NCBI RefSeq assembly: GCF_014203665.1
Contig: NZ_JACHJN010000008.1
Coordinates: 1-64,000, forward strand
DNA: 64,000 bases
Direction: 5' to 3'
Source: Saccharothrix tamanrassetensis
GTDB taxonomy: Bacteria; Actinomycetota; Actinomycetes; Mycobacteriales; Pseudonocardiaceae
Shown: positions 41,050-48,863 of the stretch, in pieces
Position numbering within the stretch: position 1 is the stretch's first letter
How the letters are laid out: each line of letters starts with the position of its first letter
Position numbers and translations under genes: made by a program
Notes under the pieces: model-generated
The model's input: the letters and a program-made list of their open reading frames with translations, nothing else
The model's database searches: none
What the model was told of the DNA's origin: nothing

Positions 41050-43767
41050 GTGCGTTCGATCCGCCTTGCCGTGCTGGCCTTGGTGGCCGCCTCGGTCCCG
41101 TTCGTCCTGCCCGCCCAGGCCCACGGCGTGCCGGTCGGCGCGGGCAGTTACGCCTCCGCCCGACCCGCCGGCGCTTCAGGCCCGTCCGACTCCGCCGGCG
41201 CGTCGGTCGCGCCCAAGGTCACCGCCCGGATGTCCGGCAAACCCGTGCCCACCAACGACTGGTGGTCCTCGCTGGTGTTCCAGCGCTACCCGGCCAACCC
41301 CTACTCCGAGAACCTGTACGCCCACCCGTTGACATTCCACGCGGCGGCGCAGGGCCTCGGCGTCGGGTACCCGACCGCGCCGACCGTCACGCCCGACGGG
41401 CGGTTCTACGAGTTCATGCACCGGGACGACCTGTTCGTCGGGGTGAGCGGCCTCAACGCGCCGCGCACCCAGGTCGACGGCTGGTCCGACTGGACGGTGA
41501 GTCCACTGTGGACTGACGGCGCGCGGACGCTGCGCACCACCATCGGCCACGGCTCGCCGTACGTCTACGCCGAGGCGTCGGGAGGTGCCGCGCGGGTCGC
41601 CTTCAACGGCCCCGCAACGGTGTGGAGCAACACCGGCGGCACGGTCGGGGTCACCGTCAACGGCCACGACTACGCCTTGTTCGCGCCCGGCGCGTGGACG
41701 GTGAACGGAGCCGAGGCCACCGCCTCGGCGGCGTTCTTCTCCGTCGCCGTGCTGCCGAACCGGGACGCCCTGCCGCTGTTCCAGCGCTATGCCTTCTCGT
41801 TCGTCACCGACACCAAGGTCGCCTGGGCCTACAACGCGGCCAACGCGCAGCTCACCGCCACCTACACGGCGACGACGGTGGCCCGCCAGGGCACGCAGAC
41901 CGGGACGCTCCAAGCCCTCTACCGCCACCAGTGGCTCAACTCCACCGACGCCGTCACCTCCTACCGCTACGCCTCGCCGCGCGGCGAGATGCGGTTGCGG
42001 GAAGGGGCTTCGTTCACCACCCGCAGCACGTTCAACGGTGTCCTGCCGGCCCTTCCGCTGTCGTCACAGGCCGACCGGAACCGGTTGCGGACCGAGATCG
42101 ACCAGGAGTTGAACGCCGCCGACCCGTGGAAGGGCGCCACGGACACGTACTGGACGGGGAAGGCGTTGTGGCGCTTGGCGGCGCTCGCCCGGGTGGCCAA
42201 CCAGATCGGCTACACCCCGGCCCGGGACCGGTTGCTGAACCTCGTCCGCGACCGTCTCACCGACTGGCTCACCGCGTCTCCGGGGGAGACCGAGCGGCAC
42301 TTCGCGTACGACGCCACGTGGGGCACTTTGATCGGCTACCGCGCCTCCTACGGCTCCGACCGGGAACTCAACGACCACCACTTCCACTACGGCTACTACG
42401 TCCTGGCGGCTTCCGTGCTGGCGCAGCACGACCCGGCGTGGGCCGCGGACTCCCGCTACGGGGGGATGGTCAAGCTGTTGGTCAAGGACGCCAACAACTA
42501 CGACCGTGCCGAGACGCGGTTCCCGTTCCTGCGGAACTTCGACGCGTACGCCGGACACGGGTGGGCATCCGGACATGCCGGTTTCGCCCACGGCAACAAC
42601 GAGGAGTCCTCCTCCGAGGCGATGATGTTCGCCACCGCCGCCGTGCTGTTCGGTCAGGCGGTGGGGGACGACGCCCTCCGTGACGCCGGGATCTACCTGC
42701 ACACCACGCAGGAGAACGCGATCGGGCAGTACTGGTTCGACAAGGACGACGCGGTGTTCCCGGCGTCCTTCGGGCACGACACGCTCGGGATCGTGTGGGG
42801 TGCGGGCGGCACCTACGGCACGTGGTGGACCGCGAACCCCGAGGAGATCCACGGCATCAACATGCTGCCGATAACCGGTGGGTCGCTGTACCACGCGGCT
42901 TGGAAAGCCGACATTTCGAGCAACGTCAACGAACTGCGGGCCGCGAACGGCGGACCGGAGGTCGAGTGGAAGGACGTCATCCTCCAGTTCCTCGCCCTCG
43001 CCGATCCGGCGCAGGCGCTCGCCGCCTACGGGAGCGGGCTGAACCCGGAGGACGGCGACTCCCGGGCGCACGCCTATCACTGGCTGACCTCGCTCGACAC
43101 GTTCGGCACGCCTGATCCCTCCGTGACGGCCACTACACCGACGCACGCGGTGCTGGCCAAGAACGGGGCGCGGACCTATGTCGCCTACAACCCCGCTTCG
43201 GCTGCGGTCACGGTGACGTTCTCCGATGGGCAGACGCTGGCCGTGCCCGCGGCCTCGACGGCTTGGCGCGGCCCGGCCGGCAGCGGTGTCGACTCGGGGA
43301 CAGGTGGGGTGAACCCGACTACGACCACGACGACGACCACAGCCCCGCCGGTGGCCAGGGACGCGTTCGGCACCATCGAGGCCGAGTCGCACGACCGGCA
43401 GAACGGGTTGTCGGTGGAGCCGACCTCGGACACCGGTGGCGGTCGGAACGTCAGTGCCGTCGCCAACGGGGACTGGGCGCTGTACCGGGGTGTGGACTTC
43501 GGTTCGCGGACCGGGCGCCAGTTCGTCGCCCGCGTGGCCAGTGGTGCCGCCACCGGGGTCAGCGGACTGGTGGAGGTCCGGGTCGGCAGCCCGACGGCGA
43601 CCCCGCTGGGGAGTTTCGCCATCGCCGACACCGGGGGTTGGCAGAGCTGGCGGACCGTGCCGGCCGACATCACCGGGCTGTCCGGTAAGCACGACGTCTA
43701 CCTCACGTTCACCAGCGGCCAGCCCTCCGACTTCGTGAACGTCAACTGGATCACGTTCAGTCCGTAG
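41050..43767 (+). CDS. Secreted GH81 endo-beta-1,3-glucanase with CBM6-like domain
   Basis: This 905-residue enzyme has a Sec signal peptide (RLAVLALVAASVPFVLPAQA), then a GH81 catalytic region from about residue 55 to 700. D442 lies in DHHFHYGYYV, and the Glu-rich active-site motif is NNEESSSEA (E518, E519, E523). A Thr-rich linker (about 757-765) leads to a CBM6-like beta-sandwich (IEAESHDRQNG, NGDWALYRGVDFG, VNVNWITF). It cleaves beta-1,3-glucan (laminarin, fungal wall) outside the cell. GTG 41050 was chosen over 41014 because GGGAGG lies 6 nt upstream and the upstream GTG is inside the operator. Confidence 0.93.
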   Translation: MRSIRLAVLALVAASVPFVLPAQAHGVPVGAGSYASARPAGASGPSDSAGASVAPKVTARMSGKPVPTNDWWSSLVFQRYPANPYSENLYAHPLTFHAAAQGLGVGYPTAPTVTPDGRFYEFMHRDDLFVGVSGLNAPRTQVDGWSDWTVSPLWTDGARTLRTTIGHGSPYVYAEASGGAARVAFNGPATVWSNTGGTVGVTVNGHDYALFAPGAWTVNGAEATASAAFFSVAVLPNRDALPLFQRYAFSFVTDTKVAWAYNAANAQLTATYTATTVARQGTQTGTLQALYRHQWLNSTDAVTSYRYASPRGEMRLREGASFTTRSTFNGVLPALPLSSQADRNRLRTEIDQELNAADPWKGATDTYWTGKALWRLAALARVANQIGYTPARDRLLNLVRDRLTDWLTASPGETERHFAYDATWGTLIGYRASYGSDRELNDHHFHYGYYVLAASVLAQHDPAWAADSRYGGMVKLLVKDANNYDRAETRFPFLRNFDAYAGHGWASGHAGFAHGNNEESSSEAMMFATAAVLFGQAVGDDALRDAGIYLHTTQENAIGQYWFDKDDAVFPASFGHDTLGIVWGAGGTYGTWWTANPEEIHGINMLPITGGSLYHAAWKADISSNVNELRAANGGPEVEWKDVILQFLALADPAQALAAYGSGLNPEDGDSRAHAYHWLTSLDTFGTPDPSVTATTPTHAVLAKNGARTYVAYNPASAAVTVTFSDGQTLAVPAASTAWRGPAGSGVDSGTGGVNPTTTTTTTTAPPVARDAFGTIEAESHDRQNGLSVEPTSDTGGGRNVSAVANGDWALYRGVDFGSRTGRQFVARVASGAATGVSGLVEVRVGSPTATPLGSFAIADTGGWQSWRTVPADITGLSGKHDVYLTFTSGQPSDFVNVNWITFSP

Positions 43768-43784
43768 AGCGCCACCGTCCGGAG

Positions 43785-43819
43785 CGACCCCATCTGTCCT
43801 ATGTGGACAAATGGGGTCG
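43785..43819 (+). terminator. Hairpin after the GH81 gene
   Basis: CGACCCCAT (43785-43793) pairs with ATGGGGTCG (43811-43819). An inner TGTCC/GGACA pairing closes around TATGT, with one mismatch between the stems. It starts 18 nt after the stop. No T-run is present. Confidence 0.65.
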
Positions 43820-43887
43820 TGGCGTCTGCGGTCCCGGTGAGCGGGGCTGTGGTGCGTCGGGGGGTGTGGAGGGTGCAGGATCGCGGG

Positions 43888-44493
43888 ATGGATCGCAGCG
43901 CGCGTCTCCCCGTTGCCCTCGCCGTGGTGGTCGTCGTGGCGGTGGCGGTGTCGGCCATCCGGCCCAAGAGCTACTTGACGTGGCTGCTGGAGGTCGCTCC
44001 GATCCTCGTCGCGTTGCCGGTGCTGGTGCTGACCTACCGCCGGTTCCCGCTGACCGGGCTGGTGTACTGGCTGATCTTCGGGCACGCGCTGGTGCTGGCG
44101 CTGGGCGCGCACTACACCTACGCCGAGGTGCCGTTGGGCGACCTGCCGTGGACCGACCGGAACCACTACGACCGGTTCGCGCACTTCGTGCAGGGGTTCG
44201 TGCCGGCGGTGGTGGTGCGGGAGATCCTGTTGCGCCGCACGCCGCTGCGGCCGGGCGGGTGGACGTTCACCCTGGTTTCGGCCGTGTGCCTGGCGGTCAG
44301 CGCCTGCTACGAGCTGCTGGAGTGGCTGGGCGCGCTGACCGGCGGCGAGTCCGCGGAGGACTTCCTTGGCACGCAAGGGGATGTGTGGGACACCCAGTGG
44401 GACATGCTGCTTGCGCTCGCGGGCGCGTTGGTCGCACAGTTGGTGCTCGCTCGCGTGCACGACCGGCGGCTCGCGGAATTGTCGGTGCGGTAG
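43888..44493 (+). CDS. DUF2238 (YjdF-like) integral membrane protein
   Basis: This 201-residue protein has about five transmembrane helices (LPVALAVVVVVAVAVSAI, LLEVAPILVALPVLVL, LVYWLIFGHALVLALGAHYTY, TLVSAVCLAVSACYELLEW, DMLLALAGALVAQLVLA). The DUF2238 signature includes HYDRFAHFVQGF and DVWDTQWDM. The family is uncharacterised; conserved His/Asp/Glu residues in the membrane suggest enzymatic or transport activity. ATG 43888 follows GTGCAGGA. Confidence 0.85.
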   Translation: MDRSARLPVALAVVVVVAVAVSAIRPKSYLTWLLEVAPILVALPVLVLTYRRFPLTGLVYWLIFGHALVLALGAHYTYAEVPLGDLPWTDRNHYDRFAHFVQGFVPAVVVREILLRRTPLRPGGWTFTLVSAVCLAVSACYELLEWLGALTGGESAEDFLGTQGDVWDTQWDMLLALAGALVAQLVLARVHDRRLAELSVR

Positions 44494-44539
44494 GGCAAGC
44501 TGCACGCGACGGATCATGATCGCAGCGGAGGTGCCCCTC

Positions 44540-45247
44540 ATGGCGAAGGCGAAGCAGAACTCCTTGTCCCCGGAGGACCTCGACCACCTGCGCGCGGAAC
44601 TCGACGCGGGCCGGGCGCCCGCGGTCTGGTTCACCTCCGCCGCGGTGGGCGTGGAGGCGGGGCGCTCGGCGAAGGTGCTGGCGTTCACCGAGCCGGCGGA
44701 GGGCGACTTCATCCAGGTGCGGCCCACGGGCGAGAAGGACGAGCTGTCCTTCTCGCCGGCGGAGTTGACGCTGGAGAAGCCCGCGCCGCGCAAGCGCACA
44801 CCGCCCCCGCGGGCGAAGGACCCCGAGCCCGGGCCGGCGGCTGCGCCCACCCCGATCGAGCACATCTACACCCCGGAGCCGAAGCCCGTGCCCGCCAAGC
44901 CCGCACGCACCGACCCCAAGCCCGCCGCGGCCAAGCCCGCCGCCGCCCCGACCTCCCGCCCGGCCGCCCGGAAGAAGGCCGGTGCCGCGGAGGTCACCGT
45001 GACGTTGACGTCCACCGCGGAGGGGGAGTGGACGGTCGACCTCCAGAGCGGGACGAAACGGGTGCTGAGGTCCGCGCCGATCGCGGCCTCGGCGGTGGCG
45101 CAGGCCGCGAAGCTGCTCCTGCCGGAAGTGGACGAGGCGGTGGAGACGGTTTTGAGCGCTGCTCGGGAACGGCACCTGGCCCGGGTCGAACAACTCCGGG
45201 CGGAGTTGGACGCGGCCCAACGCGCATTGGATGAGCTGACCGGCTGA
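44540..45247 (+). CDS. DUF6319-like hypothetical protein
   Basis: This 235-residue protein has a conserved N-terminal domain (LSPEDLDHLRAELDAGRAPAV, WFTSAAVGVEAGRSAKVLAF, FIQVRPTGEKDELSFSPAEL). A Pro/Lys/Ala-rich disordered linker covers residues 88-150. A C-terminal domain ends in a helix (ARVEQLRAELDAAQRALDELTG). I associate the N-terminal pattern with DUF6319 of Pseudonocardiales; function is unknown. The basic flexible linker would fit a DNA- or ribosome-associated protein. ATG 44540 has GGAGGT 7 nt upstream. Confidence 0.7.
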   Translation: MAKAKQNSLSPEDLDHLRAELDAGRAPAVWFTSAAVGVEAGRSAKVLAFTEPAEGDFIQVRPTGEKDELSFSPAELTLEKPAPRKRTPPPRAKDPEPGPAAAPTPIEHIYTPEPKPVPAKPARTDPKPAAAKPAAAPTSRPAARKKAGAAEVTVTLTSTAEGEWTVDLQSGTKRVLRSAPIAASAVAQAAKLLLPEVDEAVETVLSAARERHLARVEQLRAELDAAQRALDELTG

Positions 45248-45387
45248 AATGCGGGTACGCAGTGCGACAATCTGATGATAAATGCTCCGCGATCGGGTGA
45301 CGGGACTTCCCCTGGCCGGCGGTAGGGCGCACCGTAAGGGCCGTCCTACCTTGCCAATGCTGGATGTCCGTGCAATCACGGGAGGCC

Positions 45388-45492
45388 ATGATGACGGTAG
45401 AGATCACGACAGTGGAACAGCCTCAGGCCAGTGGCTGCGGCTGCTGCGGCGGCTGCACCGGCCCTGGCTGCGGGTGCTGCTCCAGCTGTTGA
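45388..45492 (+). CDS. Cys-rich small peptide (34 aa, 8 Cys)
   Basis: The peptide has a cysteine-free N-terminal half (MMTVEITTVEQPQAS) and a core GCGCCGGCTGPGCGCCSSC, with eight cysteines in 19 residues, ending in Cys. GGGAGG lies just before the tandem ATG codons (45388, 45391). A 15-bp terminator hairpin follows 18 nt after the stop, so it is a discrete transcription unit. The leader-plus-core layout suits a ribosomal peptide precursor; a metallothionein-like metal binder is the main alternative. No modifying enzyme is adjacent. Confidence 0.72.
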   Translation: MMTVEITTVEQPQASGCGCCGGCTGPGCGCCSSC

Positions 45493-45510
45493 CTCCGCGA
45501 GAAGATCGTC

Positions 45511-45544
45511 GACGGCCCCCGGAGCCCCCGCTCCGGGGGCCGTC
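45511..45544 (+). terminator. Strong hairpin terminator of the Cys-rich peptide gene
   Basis: Perfect 15-bp stem: GACGGCCCCCGGAGC (45511-45525) pairs with GCTCCGGGGGCCGTC (45530-45544) around a CCCC loop. There is no following T-run. Confidence 0.82.
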
Positions 45545-45687
45545 CTCCGTCCCCGATTCCCGAGGAATTCTCGGTCACGTCGGGACGAAAAACATCAAAC
45601 GCCGATAATGTGCGGCCGGACTGTTTCAATTTATCGCCGAAGAATACGCTTCCGCGGCTCGGCACAATCTCCGGTCCCGTTCCCGGA

Positions 45688-47226
45688 TCAGGGCGGGCAG
45701 ACCGTGCCGCTGGTCGGGGACTTCGCGTCGACCAGGAATTCCTGCGCGGCCTGTGACGCGCACGCGGACTGGCCCAGCGCGCCGTGGCCGCCGCCCTGCC
45801 AGCCCAGCACGATGCCGGCGGGAAGGGCTTGCGCCGCCCGCTCGCTGCCGCCCTGCGGCGTCACCGGATCGGTGGCCGTGGTGATCACCAGCACCGGGGG
45901 TGCGCTGGTGAGCTTCGGCGGCTTCGCCGTCTGCGGCACCGGGAACGGCCCGCAGAGCAGGAGCCGGCGGGCGTGCCAGGCCCCGAACAGGGGATGCTTG
46001 GTGCGCCAGTCACCGGTCAACCCGGCCACCCGTTCCGGGGGGATGCGGGTCGCCGTGTCGTTGCAGCCGGTGATCATGCCCGAATCCAGCAGCGGCGGGT
46101 TGTCGTCGCGGTCGACGACCTGCGGGCGCACGAAGTCGGTCAGCGGAGCGGCGTTGCCGGACTCCGCCGCGACGATGGCGTCGGCCAGCGCGGGCCAGCG
46201 CGAGCGGTCGGCCAGCGCGGTCAGCACCGCCGTGACGGCGGTGCCGGGGGTCAGGTCCAGGTCGTCGCCGGGCAGGGGCTTGTCGCGCAGCGCGGTGAGC
46301 AGCGCGGTGAAGCGCTTCGTCGCGTCCGCGCCCAGCGGGCAGGAGCGGATCACGCAGTCCTTCCCGAACGCGGCGAACGTCGCCTCCGCAGCCACCGCCC
46401 GCGACTCGGCCACGCCCGCCACGTCCATGGTCGGGTCCGGCGCGCCGTCGAACACCATCCGGCCGATGCGGTCCGGGTAGCGGCTCGCGTAGAGGGTGAG
46501 CACCTTCGAACCGTCGCCGACGCCGATCGCGTTGAGGTGGGAGGTGCCCAGGGCTTCGCGGAGCTGCTCCAGGTCGGCGGCGGCCCGCCAGGAGTCGACC
46601 GCGGTGAGGCGGTTCTCCAGGTCGAGCACGCACTCCTGGCTGGCCCGGCCGACGTGCTCCAGCAGCCGGTCCTGGGACTTGGAGTCCGGGTCCGACTCGA
46701 CGATGCCGACCCGGGCCGGCTCCGGCACGCACTGCACGCCGTCGGACCTGCCGGTGCCGCGCCGGTCCACGCCGATCAGCGTGAACGTGCTCAGCACCGC
46801 CGGGGGCAGCGACGCGGCGAGCCTGGCCGCCTTGAGGGTGCCCGGCTCGCCGTCCGGGTCGCCCACGACGACCAGGGCGCTGCCGCCGGTGCCCACCCGG
46901 AGCAGGGACATGCCGAGGCTGCCGCGTCCCGGCCGGCTCGGGGCGTCCAGCTTCACGGTGAGGCGCACGCACTCGTACTTCTGCTCGCCCGCCGGGGCGG
47001 ACGAGCCCATCCGCAGCTTGGTCTGCTCCGTGCACGGCGTCCAGGTCAGGTTCGACTTGTAGTTCTCCAGCGGCGGGATCTCGCGGGGACCGGTCGGAGC
47101 CGCGTCCTGCGTCTGCCCGCCACCGCCGTTCACGGCGATCACCGGACGGGTCGACGGGCCCGCGCTGCACGCGGTCAGCGCGCTCAGTGCCACCAGCAAC
47201 AAGGCGGCGTGACGCCGACGCGGCAC
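45688..47226 (-). CDS. S33-like alpha/beta hydrolase lipoprotein lacking the catalytic serine
   Basis: This 512-residue protein is related to actinomycete tripeptidyl aminopeptidase-type exported hydrolases. It has a lipoprotein signal with lipobox LTAC (residues 17-20), DRRGTGRSDGVQC, a TAP-like C-terminal domain, and Asp and His regions TATDPVTP and GGGHGAL. The nucleophile elbow, normally GxSxG (GVSYG), reads GVGDG (235-239), so Ser is Gly. The HGGPG oxyanion motif is also lost (VVGDPDGEPG). It is probably a non-catalytic binding or scaffold lipoprotein on the cell surface. The start is GTG 47226. Confidence 0.82.
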   Translation of the reverse strand: MPRRRHAALLLVALSALTACSAGPSTRPVIAVNGGGGQTQDAAPTGPREIPPLENYKSNLTWTPCTEQTKLRMGSSAPAGEQKYECVRLTVKLDAPSRPGRGSLGMSLLRVGTGGSALVVVGDPDGEPGTLKAARLAASLPPAVLSTFTLIGVDRRGTGRSDGVQCVPEPARVGIVESDPDSKSQDRLLEHVGRASQECVLDLENRLTAVDSWRAAADLEQLREALGTSHLNAIGVGDGSKVLTLYASRYPDRIGRMVFDGAPDPTMDVAGVAESRAVAAEATFAAFGKDCVIRSCPLGADATKRFTALLTALRDKPLPGDDLDLTPGTAVTAVLTALADRSRWPALADAIVAAESGNAAPLTDFVRPQVVDRDDNPPLLDSGMITGCNDTATRIPPERVAGLTGDWRTKHPLFGAWHARRLLLCGPFPVPQTAKPPKLTSAPPVLVITTATDPVTPQGGSERAAQALPAGIVLGWQGGGHGALGQSACASQAAQEFLVDAKSPTSGTVCPP

Positions 47227-47308
47227 GGTGGTCCCTCACTCTCTCCCGACAGCTCGTGCAAAGCCTCACACAGCGCAGGTGAGACTTCGGTGAGCGGGCT
47301 GGTGGAAG

Positions 47309-48229
47309 ATGAGCGGCGTGGTCACAGTGCACGTCGAGGGCGTCCCCGAACGGCGTTTCCCCCCATCCGGGCCGGTGTCCGGGTTGGCAAGGGCGTTCGG
47401 GGCGATCCCGCCGCCGGCGCTGGTGCTGCTCGGCGTGGTCAGCGTCCAGGTCGGCGCGGCCGTGGCGAAGCAGCTGTTCACGATGGCGGGTGCCGCCGGC
47501 ACGGTGACGCTGCGGCTGGTGCTCGCGGCCGTGGTGCTGCTGATCGTGTGGCGGCCGTCGTTCCGGATGGACCGGCGCACGCTGCTGGTCGTCTCCGCGT
47601 ACGGGCTGGTGCTCGGCGCCATGAACCTGACCTTCTACCAGGCCATCGAGCGCATCCCGCTGGGCGCGGCGGTGACCATCGAGTTCCTCGGGCCGCTGGC
47701 GGTGGCGGTGCTCGGGTCGCGGCGGTGGCTGGACGGGCTGTGGGCGCTGCTCGCGGCGGCCGGGGTGGTGCTGCTGACCGGGGTCGACGGCGGGCTGAAC
47801 CTGACCGGTGTGCTGTTCGCGCTGGCCGCCGCCGCGTGCTGGGCCGGCTACATCCTGCTGGCCGCCGCGTTGGGCAGCCGCACGTCGGACGGCAAGGGCC
47901 TGGCCATGGCGATGGTGTTCGGCGCCGCCCTCGCCCTGCCGTTCGGCATCGCCGACGCCGGCTCGGCGCTGTTGGACCCGGTGGTGCTGATCGCCGGCGC
48001 GGCGGTGGCGCTGCTGTCGTCGGTGATCCCGTACTCGGTGGAGTTGGAGGCGCTGCGCCGCATCCCGCCCAGGGTGTTCGGCATCCTGATGAGCCTGGAG
48101 CCGGCGGTCGCGGCGTTGGCCGGACTGGTCGTGCTGCACGAGGCGTTGCGCCCCGCGCAGTGGGTCGCGGTGTGCTGTGTCGTGCTGGCTTCGGTGGGCG
48201 CGACCCGCAGCGCGCGACCGGAGGTCTAG
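47309..48229 (+). CDS. EamA/RhtA-family transporter
   Basis: This 306-residue protein has ten predicted membrane helices in two EamA repeats (first VLLGVVSVQVGAAVAKQLF; second ALAAAACWAGYILLAAALG). The motifs LGAMNLTFYQAIERIPLGAAV and EFLGPLAVAVLGSRR are typical of RhtA (threonine/homoserine exporter)-type proteins, and it ends SLEPAVAALAGLVVLHE. It is probably an inner-membrane exporter of amino acids or related metabolites. It is divergent from the S33-like lipoprotein. Confidence 0.9.
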   Translation: MSGVVTVHVEGVPERRFPPSGPVSGLARAFGAIPPPALVLLGVVSVQVGAAVAKQLFTMAGAAGTVTLRLVLAAVVLLIVWRPSFRMDRRTLLVVSAYGLVLGAMNLTFYQAIERIPLGAAVTIEFLGPLAVAVLGSRRWLDGLWALLAAAGVVLLTGVDGGLNLTGVLFALAAAACWAGYILLAAALGSRTSDGKGLAMAMVFGAALALPFGIADAGSALLDPVVLIAGAAVALLSSVIPYSVELEALRRIPPRVFGILMSLEPAVAALAGLVVLHEALRPAQWVAVCCVVLASVGATRSARPEV

Positions 48230-48273
48230 CCCCGGCGCGGAGTCCGCTCCGGCTCGGCGACGCACGTTGCGGG

Positions 48274-48335
48274 GCCGCACGTTCGAGGGCCGCGCCGTTC
48301 GAGAGCCGCGCTGTTCAAGGCCGCGGCGTTCGAGG
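48274..48335. repeat. Four 15-16 bp tandem repeats
   Basis: Units GCCGCACGTTCGAGG, GCCGCGCCGTTCGAGA, GCCGCGCTGTTCAAG and GCCGCGGCGTTCGAGG run head to tail in the short space between the transporter stop and the SLATT-like gene stop. They may be recombination-prone or act in transcript ends. Confidence 0.6.
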
Positions 48336-48344
48336 TCGTCCGGG

Positions 48345-48800
48345 TCAGGGCTGCGCGGGTTTCGGTTGTTCGGGCTTGTTCTCCTCGTTGCCGAGGTGCC
48401 CGTCCACCAGCTCCCGCCCGCGCGCCTCGAAGATCGACGCGTACTGCGCCGAGTACCTCTCGTAGACCGCGATCACGTCCCCGCCCCTGGCGACCTCGCC
48501 CTGGAACTGGTCCCGCAACCGCCGCATGACGTTGACGTCCGCGCGCCGCTTCTGGCTGTGCAGGTAGGGCTTGAACGTCACGTTCAGGCCACCGACCACC
48601 GCCGCGATCAGCAGCAGCGCCTTGCCCAGCACGGTCTCCGACGACGTGAACCCCACCGCGAGCACGGCGGGCACCAGGATGAGCACGATGGTGTACAGCA
48701 CGCCGGTGCTGCGGTGCAGCTGACGCCACATCGTCAGCCGCTTGCAGTCGCGGAGCATCCGTTCGTCGAGCTCCTGGACGAGTGCGTTGACATCCCCCAC
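48345..48800 (-). CDS. SLATT-like two-transmembrane protein
   Basis: This 151-residue protein has an N-terminal helix (LVQELDERMLRDCKRLTMWRQLHR split), two close transmembrane helices (YTIVLILVPAVLAVGFT, ALLLIAAVVGGLNVTF) and a long C-terminal amphipathic helix (ADVNVMRRLRDQFQGE, YERYSAQYASIFEAR). This is the layout of SLATT/DUF4231-type 2TM proteins, known as pore-forming effectors in nucleotide-signalled defence. No SMODS or SLOG sensor gene is beside it, so it may have another role. GTG 48800 has a leaderless-type TAGTGT 8 nt upstream. Confidence 0.6.
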   Translation of the reverse strand: MGDVNALVQELDERMLRDCKRLTMWRQLHRSTGVLYTIVLILVPAVLAVGFTSSETVLGKALLLIAAVVGGLNVTFKPYLHSQKRRADVNVMRRLRDQFQGEVARGGDVIAVYERYSAQYASIFEARGRELVDGHLGNEENKPEQPKPAQP

Positions 48801-48808
48801 AGCCGGTC

Positions 48809-48814
48809 ACACTA
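48809..48814 (-). promoter_or_regulatory. Putative -10 (TAGTGT), leaderless SLATT-like transcript
   Basis: On the minus strand TAGTGT ends 8 nt before GTG 48800. It lies between the ligase stop and this gene. Confidence 0.45.
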
Positions 48815-48863
48815 CGCGGTGGGACCACTACGGCGAGGCGGTTCCACCGTGCCCGGGACGGTG

